Assembly (NCBI GenBank): GCA_965656195.1 | Contig: CBFHJL010000006.1 | Span: 1-45,887, forward strand | DNA from: Brumimicrobium sp965656195 | GTDB lineage: Bacteria; Bacteroidota; Bacteroidia; Flavobacteriales_D; Crocinitomicaceae | Reading direction: 5' to 3' | DNA: 45,887 nt | In this document: in pieces, positions 1-8,598 of the stretch | Layout: the number at the start of each line of letters is the position of its first letter | Position numbering within the stretch: position 1 is the stretch's first letter | Made by a program: the position numbers and the translations under genes | The notes under the pieces: model-generated | Databases searched by the model: none | What the model saw: only the letters and a program-made list of their open reading frames with translations | Told to the model about the DNA's origin: nothing

Positions 1-382
1 AGCGTTCGTTTTCTGGATGACCTGAATGGCCTTTCACCCATTGATATTTAGGATTAAATTTTCTGTGAAGAGGAAGATATCGCTTCCAAAGATCTATATT
101 TTTCTTTTTCTTAAAACCCTTTTTTTCCCAACCAAATACCCAGCCTTTTTCTATTGCGTCAACTACGTATTTAGAGTCAGAATATACGGTTATTGGATGC
201 TTACTTGTTTTTAAAGCTTCCAAAGCAACAATTACAGCAAGTAGCTCCATGCGATTGTTAGTTGTTCGCCTAAACCCCTGGGACAGTTCCTTCTCTTTAC
301 CTTGAAAACGTAAAATAGTTCCATAACCACCATTTCCTGGGTTACCCTTCGCTGCACCGTCTGTATATATTTGAATTGCCAT
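1..382 (-). CDS. rnhA: Ribonuclease HI, C-terminus cut off by the window edge
   Basis: Reading the reverse strand from the ATG at 380-382 gives an open frame of 127 codons that runs off the left edge. It begins MAIQIYTDGAAKGNPGNGGY, the typical RNase HI first strand and glycine loop. The metal-binding carboxylates visible are Asp8, Glu46 (in NNRMEL) and Asp69 (in YSDSKYV); the WVKGHSGHPENER segment near the edge is the handle and active-site His loop. The last acidic residue lies outside the window. The enzyme cuts RNA in RNA:DNA hybrids in the cytoplasm (family knowledge). It is divergent from the TetR gene at 485. A TAnnTTTG element ends only 4 bases before the start codon, so the transcript may be nearly leaderless. 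Confidence 0.95.
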   Translation of the reverse strand, partial: MAIQIYTDGAAKGNPGNGGYGTILRFQGKEKELSQGFRRTTNNRMELLAVIVALEALKTSKHPITVYSDSKYVVDAIEKGWVFGWEKKGFKKKKNIDLWKRYLPLHRKFNPKYQWVKGHSGHPENER

Positions 383-386
383 AGAA

Positions 387-394
387 CAAAATTA
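387..394 (-). promoter_or_regulatory. Putative promoter -7 element of rnhA
   Basis: On the minus strand the sequence TAATTTTG matches the Bacteroidota -7 consensus TAnnTTTG. Only four bases separate it from the rnhA ATG. No clear TTG is seen at the usual upstream distance, so this is a half-supported promoter. Confidence 0.45.
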
Positions 395-422
395 GTAGAA
401 TTTAAATTTTTTAAGAAACGAA

Positions 423-450
423 GGAAACTTTTATGAACAAAATAGTTTCC
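423..450. promoter_or_regulatory. Inverted repeat, candidate TetR operator
   Basis: GGAAACT (423-429) and AGTTTCC (444-450) form a 7-bp inverted repeat with a 14-bp spacer. It lies just upstream of the TetR-family gene, and its right arm covers where the -33 element of that gene's promoter would be. TetR-family repressors commonly bind such palindromes in their own promoters, so autoregulation of the efflux operon is the likely role. The repeat is seen; binding is inferred. Confidence 0.5.
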
Positions 451-467
451 ATAGTGTTTTAAGTTTA

Positions 468-475
468 TATATTTG
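468..475 (+). promoter_or_regulatory. Putative promoter -7 element of the efflux operon
   Basis: TATATTTG matches TAnnTTTG. The bases 19 nt upstream are TTT rather than TTG and sit in the right arm of the 423-450 inverted repeat. The start codon at 485 follows after 9 bases, giving a very short leader. Confidence 0.5.
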
Positions 476-484
476 CGGAATTAA

Positions 485-1087
485 ATGGAAAGTAAACAGA
501 TAGAAATAATACAGAAATCGGCTGATATGTTCCTTAAACATGGGATTAAATCAGTCACGATGGACGACTTGGCCAAGGGTTTAGGTGTTTCTAAAAAGAC
601 GATCTATAAATATTTTGACGATAAAGATGATTTGATCACCAAGATTGTAATAGCCAAAACGTCAAAAGACAGATTGGTTTGTCAAAGTGCTAGAGATGAA
701 TCGCAAAATGCGATCGACGCACTATTTAAGATAAGTGAGTTTGTTTCCAATATGCTAAGTAATGTTCACTCCTCAGTATTTTTTGATCTTCAAAAGTACC
801 ATCATGATGCTTGGAATGTGATGGAAGAACATAAGCACTTTTTTGTTAAATCTCAGATCAAACAAAATGTTGAGCGAGGTCAAAAAGAAGGTTTTTATAC
901 AGACTCTTTAAAACCCGAAGTTGTTGCTTCTATTTATGTTGCAATCATGGATGGATTATTTGATGGTAAAACATTCGATATGGATACACTTAGATTTGGA
1001 GAGGTGTTTAATGAGATATTTGCATTTCAAATTCGAGGAATGGCAAGTGAAAAAGGTAGACAATATTTAAAAACTAGAAATAAATAA
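485..1087 (+). CDS. TetR/AcrR-family transcriptional regulator
   Basis: The protein has 200 residues, normal for the family. The N-terminus is a TetR-type helix-turn-helix at about residues 10-50, with VTMDDLAKGLGVSKKTIYKY containing the recognition helix and the usual KKTIYKYF ending. The C-terminal two thirds is an all-helical ligand-binding region, which varies between members. It is the first gene of a four-gene operon with a TolC-like channel, a membrane-fusion adaptor and an RND pump; only 8 bases separate it from the next gene. It is therefore most likely the local repressor that releases pump expression when a substrate binds. The 423-450 inverted repeat is its candidate operator. The inducer cannot be read from the sequence. 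Confidence 0.9.
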   Translation: MESKQIEIIQKSADMFLKHGIKSVTMDDLAKGLGVSKKTIYKYFDDKDDLITKIVIAKTSKDRLVCQSARDESQNAIDALFKISEFVSNMLSNVHSSVFFDLQKYHHDAWNVMEEHKHFFVKSQIKQNVERGQKEGFYTDSLKPEVVASIYVAIMDGLFDGKTFDMDTLRFGEVFNEIFAFQIRGMASEKGRQYLKTRNK

Positions 1088-1095
1088 ATGCATTT

Positions 1096-2421
1096 ATGAA
1101 ACATTTAATTGTAACACTAGGATTACTTTGCGCTGGATCATTGCAAGCACAAGAGTTTTCTTTGTTTGAGGCACAGGAGTACGCTCTTGAAAATGCTGAG
1201 CAGGTGGGAAAGTCACGTTTAGACCTAGAGTCTGCTGAAAAGCAGGTTGTCGAAACAAGGGCAATGGGGTTACCTCAGATTAGTTCTGAAATGAATTTTC
1301 AAAACTTCCTGAACATCCCAGTTCAGGTTCTTGACGCTTCTGCATTTAACCCACAGGCCGAAGAGGGAGAGCTTGCGAGTTTTAGGTTTGGTACAGATTA
1401 CAGTGCAAATGCAGGAATGACCTTAAATCAATTGATTTTTGATGGCTCATATATTGTCGGACTTCAGGTTTCAAGATTTTATACCGAATTTGTAGCCTCT
1501 AGTATTGAAAAGTCTAAGCAAGATGTACTTGCAGATGTTACAGAAGCATACGAAATGGTGCTAATCAGTGCTAGGAATAAGGAATTCGTTGACACTTTGG
1601 TAACAGTAACCGAAGATCTTTTAGATAAACAGAATGATCTTTTTGAGCTTGGGTTAATTACGCAAGAACAGCTAGATCAAACGGAATACTCGTTGTTAAC
1701 AGTGAAAGCAAATGAAATTGCAGCACAAGTGGCTTTTGAAAATGCTCAAACGATGCTCAAAATGACTATGGCTTATCCCCTAGAACAGGATATCACATTA
1801 ACTGAAGATCTAGATCAACTATTATTAGATCAAATGAGCGATTTATCGGGCTCAATCGAAAACAACTTACAATTGGATCTTTTGCGCAAACAAAAGCAAC
1901 TTTCGGAATACGACTTGAAGAACAAAAAAATGTCAAACTTACCAAGTTTAGGAGGCTTTTTTAATCACCAATACAATGCTTTTCGGAATGAGTTTAACTT
2001 TTTTAACACTGATCAAGAATGGTTTTCTCAAACGGTTTGGGGTTTAAGACTGAGTATACCGATCTTTTCCAGTGGAGAAAGATGGGCAAAGATGCAGAAG
2101 GCGAAAATAGCGATCAAACAAGATGAACTTTCTATTCAGCAGTTGGAGAGAGGGTTACAAGCCCAAGAAATTCAGTTAAAGAATAATTTAAAGCAAGCCA
2201 GAACGAATCTTGATCTTAAGAAAAAGAATGTAGAATTAGCCCGAAAAATTTACAATAACTCATTGACTAAGGCAGAAATAGGAAAGGAAAACAGTATCAT
2301 GGTTACTCAGAAATATAACCAGTTGGTCGGTGCTCAAACCGAATATGTTAATGCAATGTTGAATGTTTTCAATACTAAGATTCAATTGGATGAATTGTAC
2401 AATAAATTAATTAGAGAATAA
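1096..2421 (+). CDS. TolC-family outer membrane efflux channel
   Basis: This 441-residue protein starts with a signal peptide (MKHLIVTLGLLCAGSLQAQ). It is followed by two copies of the long helical hairpin and beta-strand pattern of the outer membrane efflux protein (OEP) family; the second half includes the GLRLSIPIFSSGERWAKMQ strand-turn region. Family members form trimeric channels spanning the outer membrane and periplasm and dock with RND pumps through an adaptor. It lies 8 bases after the regulator and 8 bases before the adaptor, so the three export parts are co-transcribed. Length and domain order are ordinary. The substrate is not predictable. Confidence 0.92.
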   Translation: MKHLIVTLGLLCAGSLQAQEFSLFEAQEYALENAEQVGKSRLDLESAEKQVVETRAMGLPQISSEMNFQNFLNIPVQVLDASAFNPQAEEGELASFRFGTDYSANAGMTLNQLIFDGSYIVGLQVSRFYTEFVASSIEKSKQDVLADVTEAYEMVLISARNKEFVDTLVTVTEDLLDKQNDLFELGLITQEQLDQTEYSLLTVKANEIAAQVAFENAQTMLKMTMAYPLEQDITLTEDLDQLLLDQMSDLSGSIENNLQLDLLRKQKQLSEYDLKNKKMSNLPSLGGFFNHQYNAFRNEFNFFNTDQEWFSQTVWGLRLSIPIFSSGERWAKMQKAKIAIKQDELSIQQLERGLQAQEIQLKNNLKQARTNLDLKKKNVELARKIYNNSLTKAEIGKENSIMVTQKYNQLVGAQTEYVNAMLNVFNTKIQLDELYNKLIRE

Positions 2422-2429
2422 ATCGAGAC

Positions 2430-3554
2430 ATGAGAAATAGAATTAAAAATACCTTATTTGTTGCACTAGGTGCGGGAATATTTGTTGCTTGTACGCCTCA
2501 AACGAAGTTAGATAAGCTTAAAGAGAAGAGAAAAGAACTCAAAGCTGAGGTTGCCGTGATAGATGAGCAGATTAAGGGAATGGATACCAAGAAAGAGATT
2601 ATTCTGCCGCTCGTTCGTGCTCAAAAGGCGAGGGTTGGATCTTTCATTCATCAAGTTAATGTTCAGGGTGAGGTAAGTTCAGACAGAACAGTAATGATAA
2701 ATGCTGAAGCCAATGGAATAATAGAGTCGATCAAAGTACGTGAAGGACAAAAAGTAAACAAAGGACAGGTATTGGCGGAAATTGATACGGAGATTCTTGC
2801 CTCCAATATTGACGAAATCAAAACGAGGTTAGAATTTGCTGAGTACAACTATGAAAAGCAAAAAGAATTAAGTGATCGTGGTATAGGAACAGAATTTGAA
2901 TTGGAACAAGCGTCAAACCAGATGAAAACGTTGAGGTCTCAGTTGAGCACCTTAAATACACAAAGATCAAAGGCTATAGTTAAGGCTCCTTTCTCTGGAA
3001 TAGTAGACGAGATTTTAACAAATGAAGGGGAGATGACGGGAATGCAATCACCGCTATTAAGGTTGGTAAATAACAACGAGGTTGAAGTGACAGCAGATAT
3101 CTCTGAACACTATTACACGAAGATCAAAGAAGGAACTAGAGCTAAGGCATATTTCCCGACTTTAAAGGATACTATCGATCTTGAAATTAGTTCGCTTGGC
3201 AATTATATTCACCCAACGAATAGAACATTCCGTGTGAAAGCAAAGATCAACGAAAATGAAAGACTTTTACCGAATATGTTAGCAGATCTATACATTACAG
3301 ACCTTATGTTGGATTCCACTCTAGTTGTTCCTGCTAAAGGCTTGTTGAAGTCTCAAAAGAATGAGGATTATATATTTGTTCTAGAGAAGAAAGGTGACAA
3401 TTACAAAACGAAACAGCTCTTTGTAGAGATTATTAGTCGTTATAAGGGAGAAGCAGCAATCAAATTAATTGGTGGTAATGTATCTGAAGGCGACATGATA
3501 GTTGTTGAAGGAGGTAGAGGAATCACAGACGAGGATATCGTTAACACACTTTAA
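2430..3554 (+). CDS. RND efflux periplasmic adaptor (membrane-fusion protein), lipoprotein
   Basis: This 374-residue protein has a lipoprotein signal ending at Cys21 (FVACT), so it should be anchored by lipid. Residues about 25-50 are a charged coiled coil. A split biotinyl-lipoyl-like domain follows, with the GQVLAEIDTEILASNI half near residue 112 and the KAPFSGIVDEILTNEGEM half near 188, flanking an alpha-helical hairpin. Beta-barrel and membrane-proximal regions complete the HlyD/AcrA-like fold. It connects the RND pump encoded 9 bases downstream with the TolC-like channel encoded just upstream. The helical region preceding the first lipoyl half is somewhat long but otherwise normal for Bacteroidota adaptors. 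Confidence 0.92.
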   Translation: MRNRIKNTLFVALGAGIFVACTPQTKLDKLKEKRKELKAEVAVIDEQIKGMDTKKEIILPLVRAQKARVGSFIHQVNVQGEVSSDRTVMINAEANGIIESIKVREGQKVNKGQVLAEIDTEILASNIDEIKTRLEFAEYNYEKQKELSDRGIGTEFELEQASNQMKTLRSQLSTLNTQRSKAIVKAPFSGIVDEILTNEGEMTGMQSPLLRLVNNNEVEVTADISEHYYTKIKEGTRAKAYFPTLKDTIDLEISSLGNYIHPTNRTFRVKAKINENERLLPNMLADLYITDLMLDSTLVVPAKGLLKSQKNEDYIFVLEKKGDNYKTKQLFVEIISRYKGEAAIKLIGGNVSEGDMIVVEGGRGITDEDIVNTL

Positions 3555-3563
3555 TAGAAGACA

Positions 3564-6500
3564 ATGTCAGATAACAGTAATACTAAGATTTTTGGGCTTT
3601 CTAATTGGTCCGTAAAGAACTCGAAGACAGTCTTTCTGATCATTGCAATTCTTTTTTTAGGAGGGATTGCTTCTTATCAGTCGATGCCAAAAGAGAACTT
3701 CCCAGAATTGCAAATTCCTGAGATTTATGTAGGAATAGCAAAGCCAGGATCATCTCCGGCCTACATGTCAGATAAGATTGCAGAAGCTATTGAAAAGGAG
3801 GTGTCTTCCATTAAAATGGTTGATGAAATCAATGCAACATCACAGCACGGTTATACTACGATCAGAATTAAATTTGATTTTGATATTGATGTCAATGAAG
3901 CATTGACTAAGGTCAAAGATGCTGTCGATCAAGCACGTTCTGAATCAGATTTCCCTGAGCTCCCTGTTGAACCCAATATTTTTGAGGTGAACCCCAGTGA
4001 TTTTCCTATCATGAATATTAATTTGAGTGGTGCGGGTTCAAAAGTTTTAAAGGAAATAGGTGAAGACCTTAAAGAAACGATTGAAGATCTTCCAGAGATT
4101 AACGAAGTAAATATCAGAGGGGTTCAAGAGGAAGAAATGCGTGTTGATGTGGACCGTCTCAAAGCTGAGGCTGTAAGAGTTTCAATATCGGATATCGAAA
4201 ATGCAATTAAGGCAGAACACAATACTATTTCAGGTGGTGAAATCTTGATGGATGGTTTACGAAAAACGATAATGATTGATGGCGAATTTGAAAATGCTGA
4301 AGAGTTAGGTAATATTATCGTTAAGCAAGAGGACTATATGCCTGTCAAACTTAAGGACATTGCAGAGGTCTATTTTGGAGATGGTGATACAACATCTTAC
4401 GCTCGTGAATTCGGAGAGCCAGTTGTAATGCTTGATATTATTAAGCAAGGCGGTAAAAACCTTTTGGTTGCTGCTGACAAGATTGATCATATTGTGAACA
4501 ATGCTAAGGAAAACAACGTCATTCCTTCCAGTGTTTCTGTTTCTATCACAAATGACCAATCTACGCAAACGCGAGACATGGTTGCTAACCTGGAAAATTC
4601 AATTATTTTCGGAATCATTCTAGTGACGTTAGTACTTCTATTCTTTTTAGGAGCAAGAAACGCAATTTTTGTGGGTATTGCCATCCCATTGTCAATGCTG
4701 ATGTCCTTTTTGATTCTTGACTCAATGGGCGTTACGTTGAATGTGATGGTTCTCTTCTCACTTGTACTTGCCCTTGGAATGCTGGTGGATAATGGTATTG
4801 TGGTAGTCGAGAATATTTATCGATTGATGGATGAAGAGGGTATGCCCCCAGTCAAAGCAGCCATAGTTGGAGTGAGTGAGGTTGCATGGCCAATTATTGC
4901 TTCAACTGCTACAACATTAGCTGCGTTTGTTCCTCTAGCGCTATGGCCAGGAATCTTTGGTGAATTCATGAAATACTTGCCTATAACTTTGATGATCGTA
5001 CTAGGATCTTCATTATTTGTTGCACTAGTAATTAACCCAACGTTGACTGCGCTGTATATGAAGGTACAAGGTGATACTGCACCTAAAAAGGGAAGGTCAA
5101 TCTTGTATGCTTTAGTATTTATTGTAATTGGAGTGCTTTTCGTCGTGCTGGGCGTAGTTACTTTTGGCAATGTTTTAGCATTGATAGGACTAATTTCACT
5201 TGCAAATATTTTCTTATTCACTCCAGGTACGGAGTATTTCCAAAAGAAATTATTGCCAATCCTTGAGAGAGTTTATAAGCGATTTTTAACGTATGCTTTG
5301 CATGGAAAAAGACCAGTTTACTTTATTATTGGTACAATATTCATGTTGATCATGTCCTTTGTTTTGGTTGGAATCTTTCAGCCAAAAGTGGAGTTTTTCC
5401 CCGCAAATCAACCAAAATACGTGAATATTTTTGTCACCCACCCTATTGGAACTGATATTAAAGAAACGAATAAATCAACTCTAATTCTTGAGGATAAGGT
5501 AAATCAAATATTGAAGCCTTATCTAGAGGACACAGTTGGTCAGTCGAAAGATGAGTGGATCATTCAGTCAATCATTTCGCAAGTTGGTAAAGGTACAGGT
5601 GACCCTTCTCAAGGACCAGGTATGGGAGATAGTCCCCACAAGGCAAGGATTACAGTCAACTTTGCTGAATTCGAGTATAGAGATTCTGTGAATACAACCA
5701 GTTATTTATTGCGTAAACTTCAAGAAGAATTGAAGGGCACTTTACCAGCTGATGTACAGGTGTCAATTCAGAAAAACTCTGAAGGCCCCCCACAGCAGCC
5801 GCCGGTTAATATTGAATTAACTAATCTAGGAAATCCTGATTATAAAGGTCTTATCCTAACCGCAACAGAGATCAAAACATTTCTGGATAGACAAAAGGTT
5901 CAGGGTGTAGATGAATTAAAGCTTAACGTTGAGGCGACTCGTCCTGAAATTCCAATTGAAGTTGATAGAAATCAAGCAAGAAGATTGAATGCATCTACAA
6001 GTCAGATAGGAATGGCCATTCGTAAAGCACTTTTAGGTCAGGATGTAGCCACATATACCAAGAATGAAGAGAATTACGATATGGTGATTCGATTCAAACA
6101 ACAAGATCGTTACAGTTTAGATGCGCTTCTGGATCAAAAGCTGATGTTCAGAAACAATAAGGGTCAATTGCTAAACATTCCAATCCGAAGTGTGATAAAG
6201 GATCCAGAAGAAAATATTTCTTACACCGGTGTAGTTAGGAAAGATCAAACGCCAATGGTTGTTATAACTTCTGATGTGTCTGAAGGTTATAATGCGAATG
6301 AAGTAGTTGCAGAACTGAAAGAGAAAATGTTGGATTATTCAGCATCAGGAGGAGTTCCGGATAACGTGAATTATAAGTTCACGGGTCAACAAGAAGAACA
6401 AGCAAAAGAAATGGCTTTCTTGAGCCGAGCCTTATTAATAGCAGTGTTCTTGATTCTTTTGATCATTGTAACACAGTTTAACTCCTATTCAACACCTTCT

Positions 6501-7046
6501 ATCATCTTATTTGCAGTAGTGCTTTCGTTGATTGGAGTCTTCTTAGGCTTGATTCTAAGTGGTCAGACATTCGTTATCATCATGACAATGATTGGGATTA
6601 TATCTCTTGCCGGTGTAGTAGTGAATAATGCGATTGTTTTGATTGATTATACGAATTTGATCCGCCAGGATAAGCGTAAAGAATTAGATTTAAAAGAAGA
6701 CGAACAGCTTTCTGATGAAGAAGTGCTGAACGCGACTATTCGAGGTGGAGAAGTACGTCTACGACCAGTATTATTGACTGCAATCACTACGGTTCTTGGA
6801 TTAATTCCTTTAGCAGTTGGCTTGAACATTGATTTTATTGGTTTAATTACAGAATACGATGCCAATATATTCATTGGTGGAGATAACAATATGTTCTTCT
6901 CTCCTATGGCCTGGACAATTATTTATGGATTGACATTCGCAACGTTCCTAACGCTTGTAATTATTCCAGCGATGTACTTGTCATTGTGGAGGTTAAAAGT
7001 ATGGGTATACAAGAAAGCCGGATGGACATTAAAGTCCAAGGTGTAA
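3564..7046 (+). CDS. RND-family efflux pump, inner-membrane subunit
   Basis: This 1160-residue AcrB/MexB-type transporter begins with a first membrane helix (about 20-38) and the PKENFPELQIPEIYVGIAKP segment typical of RND pumps. Two large periplasmic loops lie at about 40-340 and 610-900. The TM4 motif reads LVDNGIVVVEN near residues 405-415; the second Asp of the AcrB DD pair is Asn, a variant common in non-AcrB clades. The protein is about 110 residues longer than AcrB. Part of the excess is two extra hydrophobic segments at about 513-535 and 537-556 between TM6 and the second half. It is the last gene of the operon and is followed by a strong terminator. It is expected to be proton-driven; the substrate is unknown. 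Confidence 0.93.
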   Translation: MSDNSNTKIFGLSNWSVKNSKTVFLIIAILFLGGIASYQSMPKENFPELQIPEIYVGIAKPGSSPAYMSDKIAEAIEKEVSSIKMVDEINATSQHGYTTIRIKFDFDIDVNEALTKVKDAVDQARSESDFPELPVEPNIFEVNPSDFPIMNINLSGAGSKVLKEIGEDLKETIEDLPEINEVNIRGVQEEEMRVDVDRLKAEAVRVSISDIENAIKAEHNTISGGEILMDGLRKTIMIDGEFENAEELGNIIVKQEDYMPVKLKDIAEVYFGDGDTTSYAREFGEPVVMLDIIKQGGKNLLVAADKIDHIVNNAKENNVIPSSVSVSITNDQSTQTRDMVANLENSIIFGIILVTLVLLFFLGARNAIFVGIAIPLSMLMSFLILDSMGVTLNVMVLFSLVLALGMLVDNGIVVVENIYRLMDEEGMPPVKAAIVGVSEVAWPIIASTATTLAAFVPLALWPGIFGEFMKYLPITLMIVLGSSLFVALVINPTLTALYMKVQGDTAPKKGRSILYALVFIVIGVLFVVLGVVTFGNVLALIGLISLANIFLFTPGTEYFQKKLLPILERVYKRFLTYALHGKRPVYFIIGTIFMLIMSFVLVGIFQPKVEFFPANQPKYVNIFVTHPIGTDIKETNKSTLILEDKVNQILKPYLEDTVGQSKDEWIIQSIISQVGKGTGDPSQGPGMGDSPHKARITVNFAEFEYRDSVNTTSYLLRKLQEELKGTLPADVQVSIQKNSEGPPQQPPVNIELTNLGNPDYKGLILTATEIKTFLDRQKVQGVDELKLNVEATRPEIPIEVDRNQARRLNASTSQIGMAIRKALLGQDVATYTKNEENYDMVIRFKQQDRYSLDALLDQKLMFRNNKGQLLNIPIRSVIKDPEENISYTGVVRKDQTPMVVITSDVSEGYNANEVVAELKEKMLDYSASGGVPDNVNYKFTGQQEEQAKEMAFLSRALLIAVFLILLIIVTQFNSYSTPSIILFAVVLSLIGVFLGLILSGQTFVIIMTMIGIISLAGVVVNNAIVLIDYTNLIRQDKRKELDLKEDEQLSDEEVLNATIRGGEVRLRPVLLTAITTVLGLIPLAVGLNIDFIGLITEYDANIFIGGDNNMFFSPMAWTIIYGLTFATFLTLVIIPAMYLSLWRLKVWVYKKAGWTLKSKV

Positions 7047-7072
7047 GGCTTTATTAGTTTTATGATTATGAT

Positions 7073-7102
7073 AAGAGCGGCTCCCTGAGTCGCTCTTTTT
7101 TT
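7073..7102. terminator. Bidirectional rho-independent terminator
   Basis: AAGAGCGGCT (7073-7082) pairs with AGTCGCTCTT (7088-7097), a 10-bp stem with one G-T pair and a 5-base loop, followed by a T run. It ends the RND operon. Its complement also carries a T run, so it can serve the convergent glycosyltransferase gene, whose stop codon is at 7101. Confidence 0.85.
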
Positions 7103-8222
7103 ATTTGGAGTTCATCATTTTTTCAAACGACTCCCATAGTTGATTGGCCGTTTTATCCCATGAAAAGTGTTTTGCACGTTCGAGTCCTTTTCGTCTTAAT
7201 TCTTCCTGAAGAGGCTGGTCATTAAGCAAAAGAAGTAAGTTCTTATAGATATCATCTACGTCAAATGGATTGCAGTAAATGGCCGAGTCATCGCCAATTT
7301 CAGGGAGTGAGGTCTTATTCCCTGCTAAAACTGGGGTCCCAGCTTTCATAGCTTCCAAGAGCGGAATTCCAAATCCTTCAAAATAACTTACGAAAGTAAA
7401 AATGTCGGCAGCCCCCATTACTAAAGCGAGTTTTTCAAGGGGCAAATGACCTGTGAATGAAACATGAGGTTTCAATGATGCATCAATCTTCACTTGTTGA
7501 GAGTTCCACATCGGCTCACCAACGATTAATAGCTTATGAGGGAGCTCAGTTTCTTTTTTAAATCGCTCAAAGGCTTGTAACAGTCGAGTTACATTCTTGC
7601 GTTTATGAATTGCTCCCACAAAAAGCAGATAGGGTTTATCATGAGTAAATTCTTTACGTACTTGTTTCTTTTCAATCTCCGAAATCGGTTTGAATACATC
7701 AGAAACGCCGTTGTAGCTTACGTCTATTTTATCAGCCTCTATACCATAAGTATTTATAATATCCTGCCTGGAGTATTCTGACACAGTACATATACGATTT
7801 GCCTTATCAGCAAACTTTGGAAAATACTTTTTCAAATAGTTCAATGCACCTTTTGGGATGTCTTCTGGATGGTGTTCAAAATTTAAGTCATGAATGACTG
7901 AGAGTTGAGGAGTTTTTGTTTTTAATGACAAGTATCCATCTGGCGAAATAAAAGCGTCACAATTGTATTTCTTCAGTGCCCTTGTAACAGAATAATCAAA
8001 CCAAATTTTGAAAAGCAATGGATGTCTTGCAGGAGGCTGAAGAACTATGGGTGTCACATTTTTAGCAAATACGAACTTGTCATCATAAGTACGATCAAAA
8101 AAGAAAAAGAATTCGTGTTCAGGATGATTAACGACGATTCTTGAGATGGTTTCATACGTATACCAACCAAATCCTTCCATTTTATTAGGAAGCAAGAATC
8201 GTGTATTGACGGCTATCTTCAT
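7101..8222 (-). CDS. Family 4 glycosyltransferase (GT-B fold)
   Basis: This 373-residue protein has the two Rossmann-like domains of GT4. The C-terminal domain carries SFTGHLPLEKLALVMGAADI and the family signature FVSYFEGFGIPLLEAMKAGT near residues 275-295, including the EGFG and E-A-M nucleotide-sugar-binding residues. The N-terminal half has the IAVNTRFLL strand and a YTYETI loop resembling mannosyltransferases of this family. It probably transfers a sugar from a nucleotide donor onto a cell-surface glycan at the inner face of the membrane. No polysaccharide cluster surrounds it. Its left neighbour converges at the shared terminator, and the double-glycine peptide genes lie upstream on the same strand behind their own terminator. 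Confidence 0.9.
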   Translation of the reverse strand: MKIAVNTRFLLPNKMEGFGWYTYETISRIVVNHPEHEFFFFFDRTYDDKFVFAKNVTPIVLQPPARHPLLFKIWFDYSVTRALKKYNCDAFISPDGYLSLKTKTPQLSVIHDLNFEHHPEDIPKGALNYLKKYFPKFADKANRICTVSEYSRQDIINTYGIEADKIDVSYNGVSDVFKPISEIEKKQVRKEFTHDKPYLLFVGAIHKRKNVTRLLQAFERFKKETELPHKLLIVGEPMWNSQQVKIDASLKPHVSFTGHLPLEKLALVMGAADIFTFVSYFEGFGIPLLEAMKAGTPVLAGNKTSLPEIGDDSAIYCNPFDVDDIYKNLLLLLNDQPLQEELRRKGLERAKHFSWDKTANQLWESFEKMMNSK

Positions 8223-8368
8223 TGAAAGGACTAAATTAACGAAAAATGAAAGGATAGCACTTTACACAGCACTTTTGTGCAGTCAGATTTACGTGAAGTA
8301 ACTTTTGAATATATTTTTTTAATAAACTGACTAATTCAGGTTTGTTCTTAATAAACTTTTCTAAAATG

Positions 8369-8400
8369 AAAAAACGCATCACTCTGATAAGAATGATACG
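8369..8400 (-). terminator. Rho-independent terminator of the double-glycine peptide locus
   Basis: Read on the minus strand, CGTATCATTC (8400-8391) pairs with GAGTGATGCG (8384-8375) across a 6-base loop. The 10-bp stem contains two G-U pairs and is followed by six Ts (8374-8369). It lies 39 bases after the stop codon of the proximal peptide gene and separates it from the glycosyltransferase. Confidence 0.75.
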
Positions 8401-8411
8401 CCTGTTTAGAT

Positions 8412-8428
8412 TGGTTGCTATACAACCA
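8412..8428. repeat. Small hairpin in the 3' region of the peptide locus
   Basis: TGGTTG (8412-8417) and CAACCA (8423-8428) form a perfect 6-bp stem with a 5-base loop. It sits between the stop codon at 8440 and the terminator at 8369-8400. It may protect the 3' end of a short mRNA, but no function is shown. Confidence 0.5.
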
Positions 8429-8439
8429 GATTTATTTAT

Positions 8440-8598
8440 CTAATGGTGATCTTGCAAAATATTGTCTAGTAATGCAGGGTCCATATCTTCCAAAAGAGGG
8501 TTCGTGTTACCAGTATTGCGAGCTGTCTCTGTGCCACCGCCTTTTACAGTGTTTTGGTTCTTTACTGCTTTTCCTTCAAACTTCTTTAAATTTTTCAT
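8440..8598 (-). CDS. Short peptide with double-glycine-type leader, copy 1 (RiPP or bacteriocin precursor-like)
   Basis: This reverse-strand gene encodes 52 residues. The leader is MKNLKKFEGKAVKNQNTVKG with a GG(G) motif at residues 20-22, as in peptides cleaved by C39-type peptidase transporters. The C-terminal part (GTETARNTGNTNPLLEDMD and on to ...LQDHH) is Thr/Asn-rich at first, acidic at the end, and has no cysteine. The first 31 coding bases are identical to the paralogue at 8716-8853, and 70 bp upstream are also conserved, while the C-terminal parts are unrelated. Constant leader and variable core are hallmarks of ribosomal natural-product precursors. No modification enzyme or peptidase transporter is encoded nearby, so function is inferred. 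A terminator follows. Confidence 0.72.
   Translation of the reverse strand: MKNLKKFEGKAVKNQNTVKGGGTETARNTGNTNPLLEDMDPALLDNILQDHH

Noticed and set aside
4817..5221. 134-codon minus-strand open frame inside the RND pump
   Set aside because: Shadow of the strongly conserved pump reading frame; composition is low-complexity Ser/Thr/Asn and no family resemblance.
8366..8443. Short plus-strand frame beginning MKKRITLIRMIRL
   Set aside because: It lies across the minus-strand terminator and small hairpin; Lys/Ile/Arg content is explained by the A-rich stem, and no promoter is seen.
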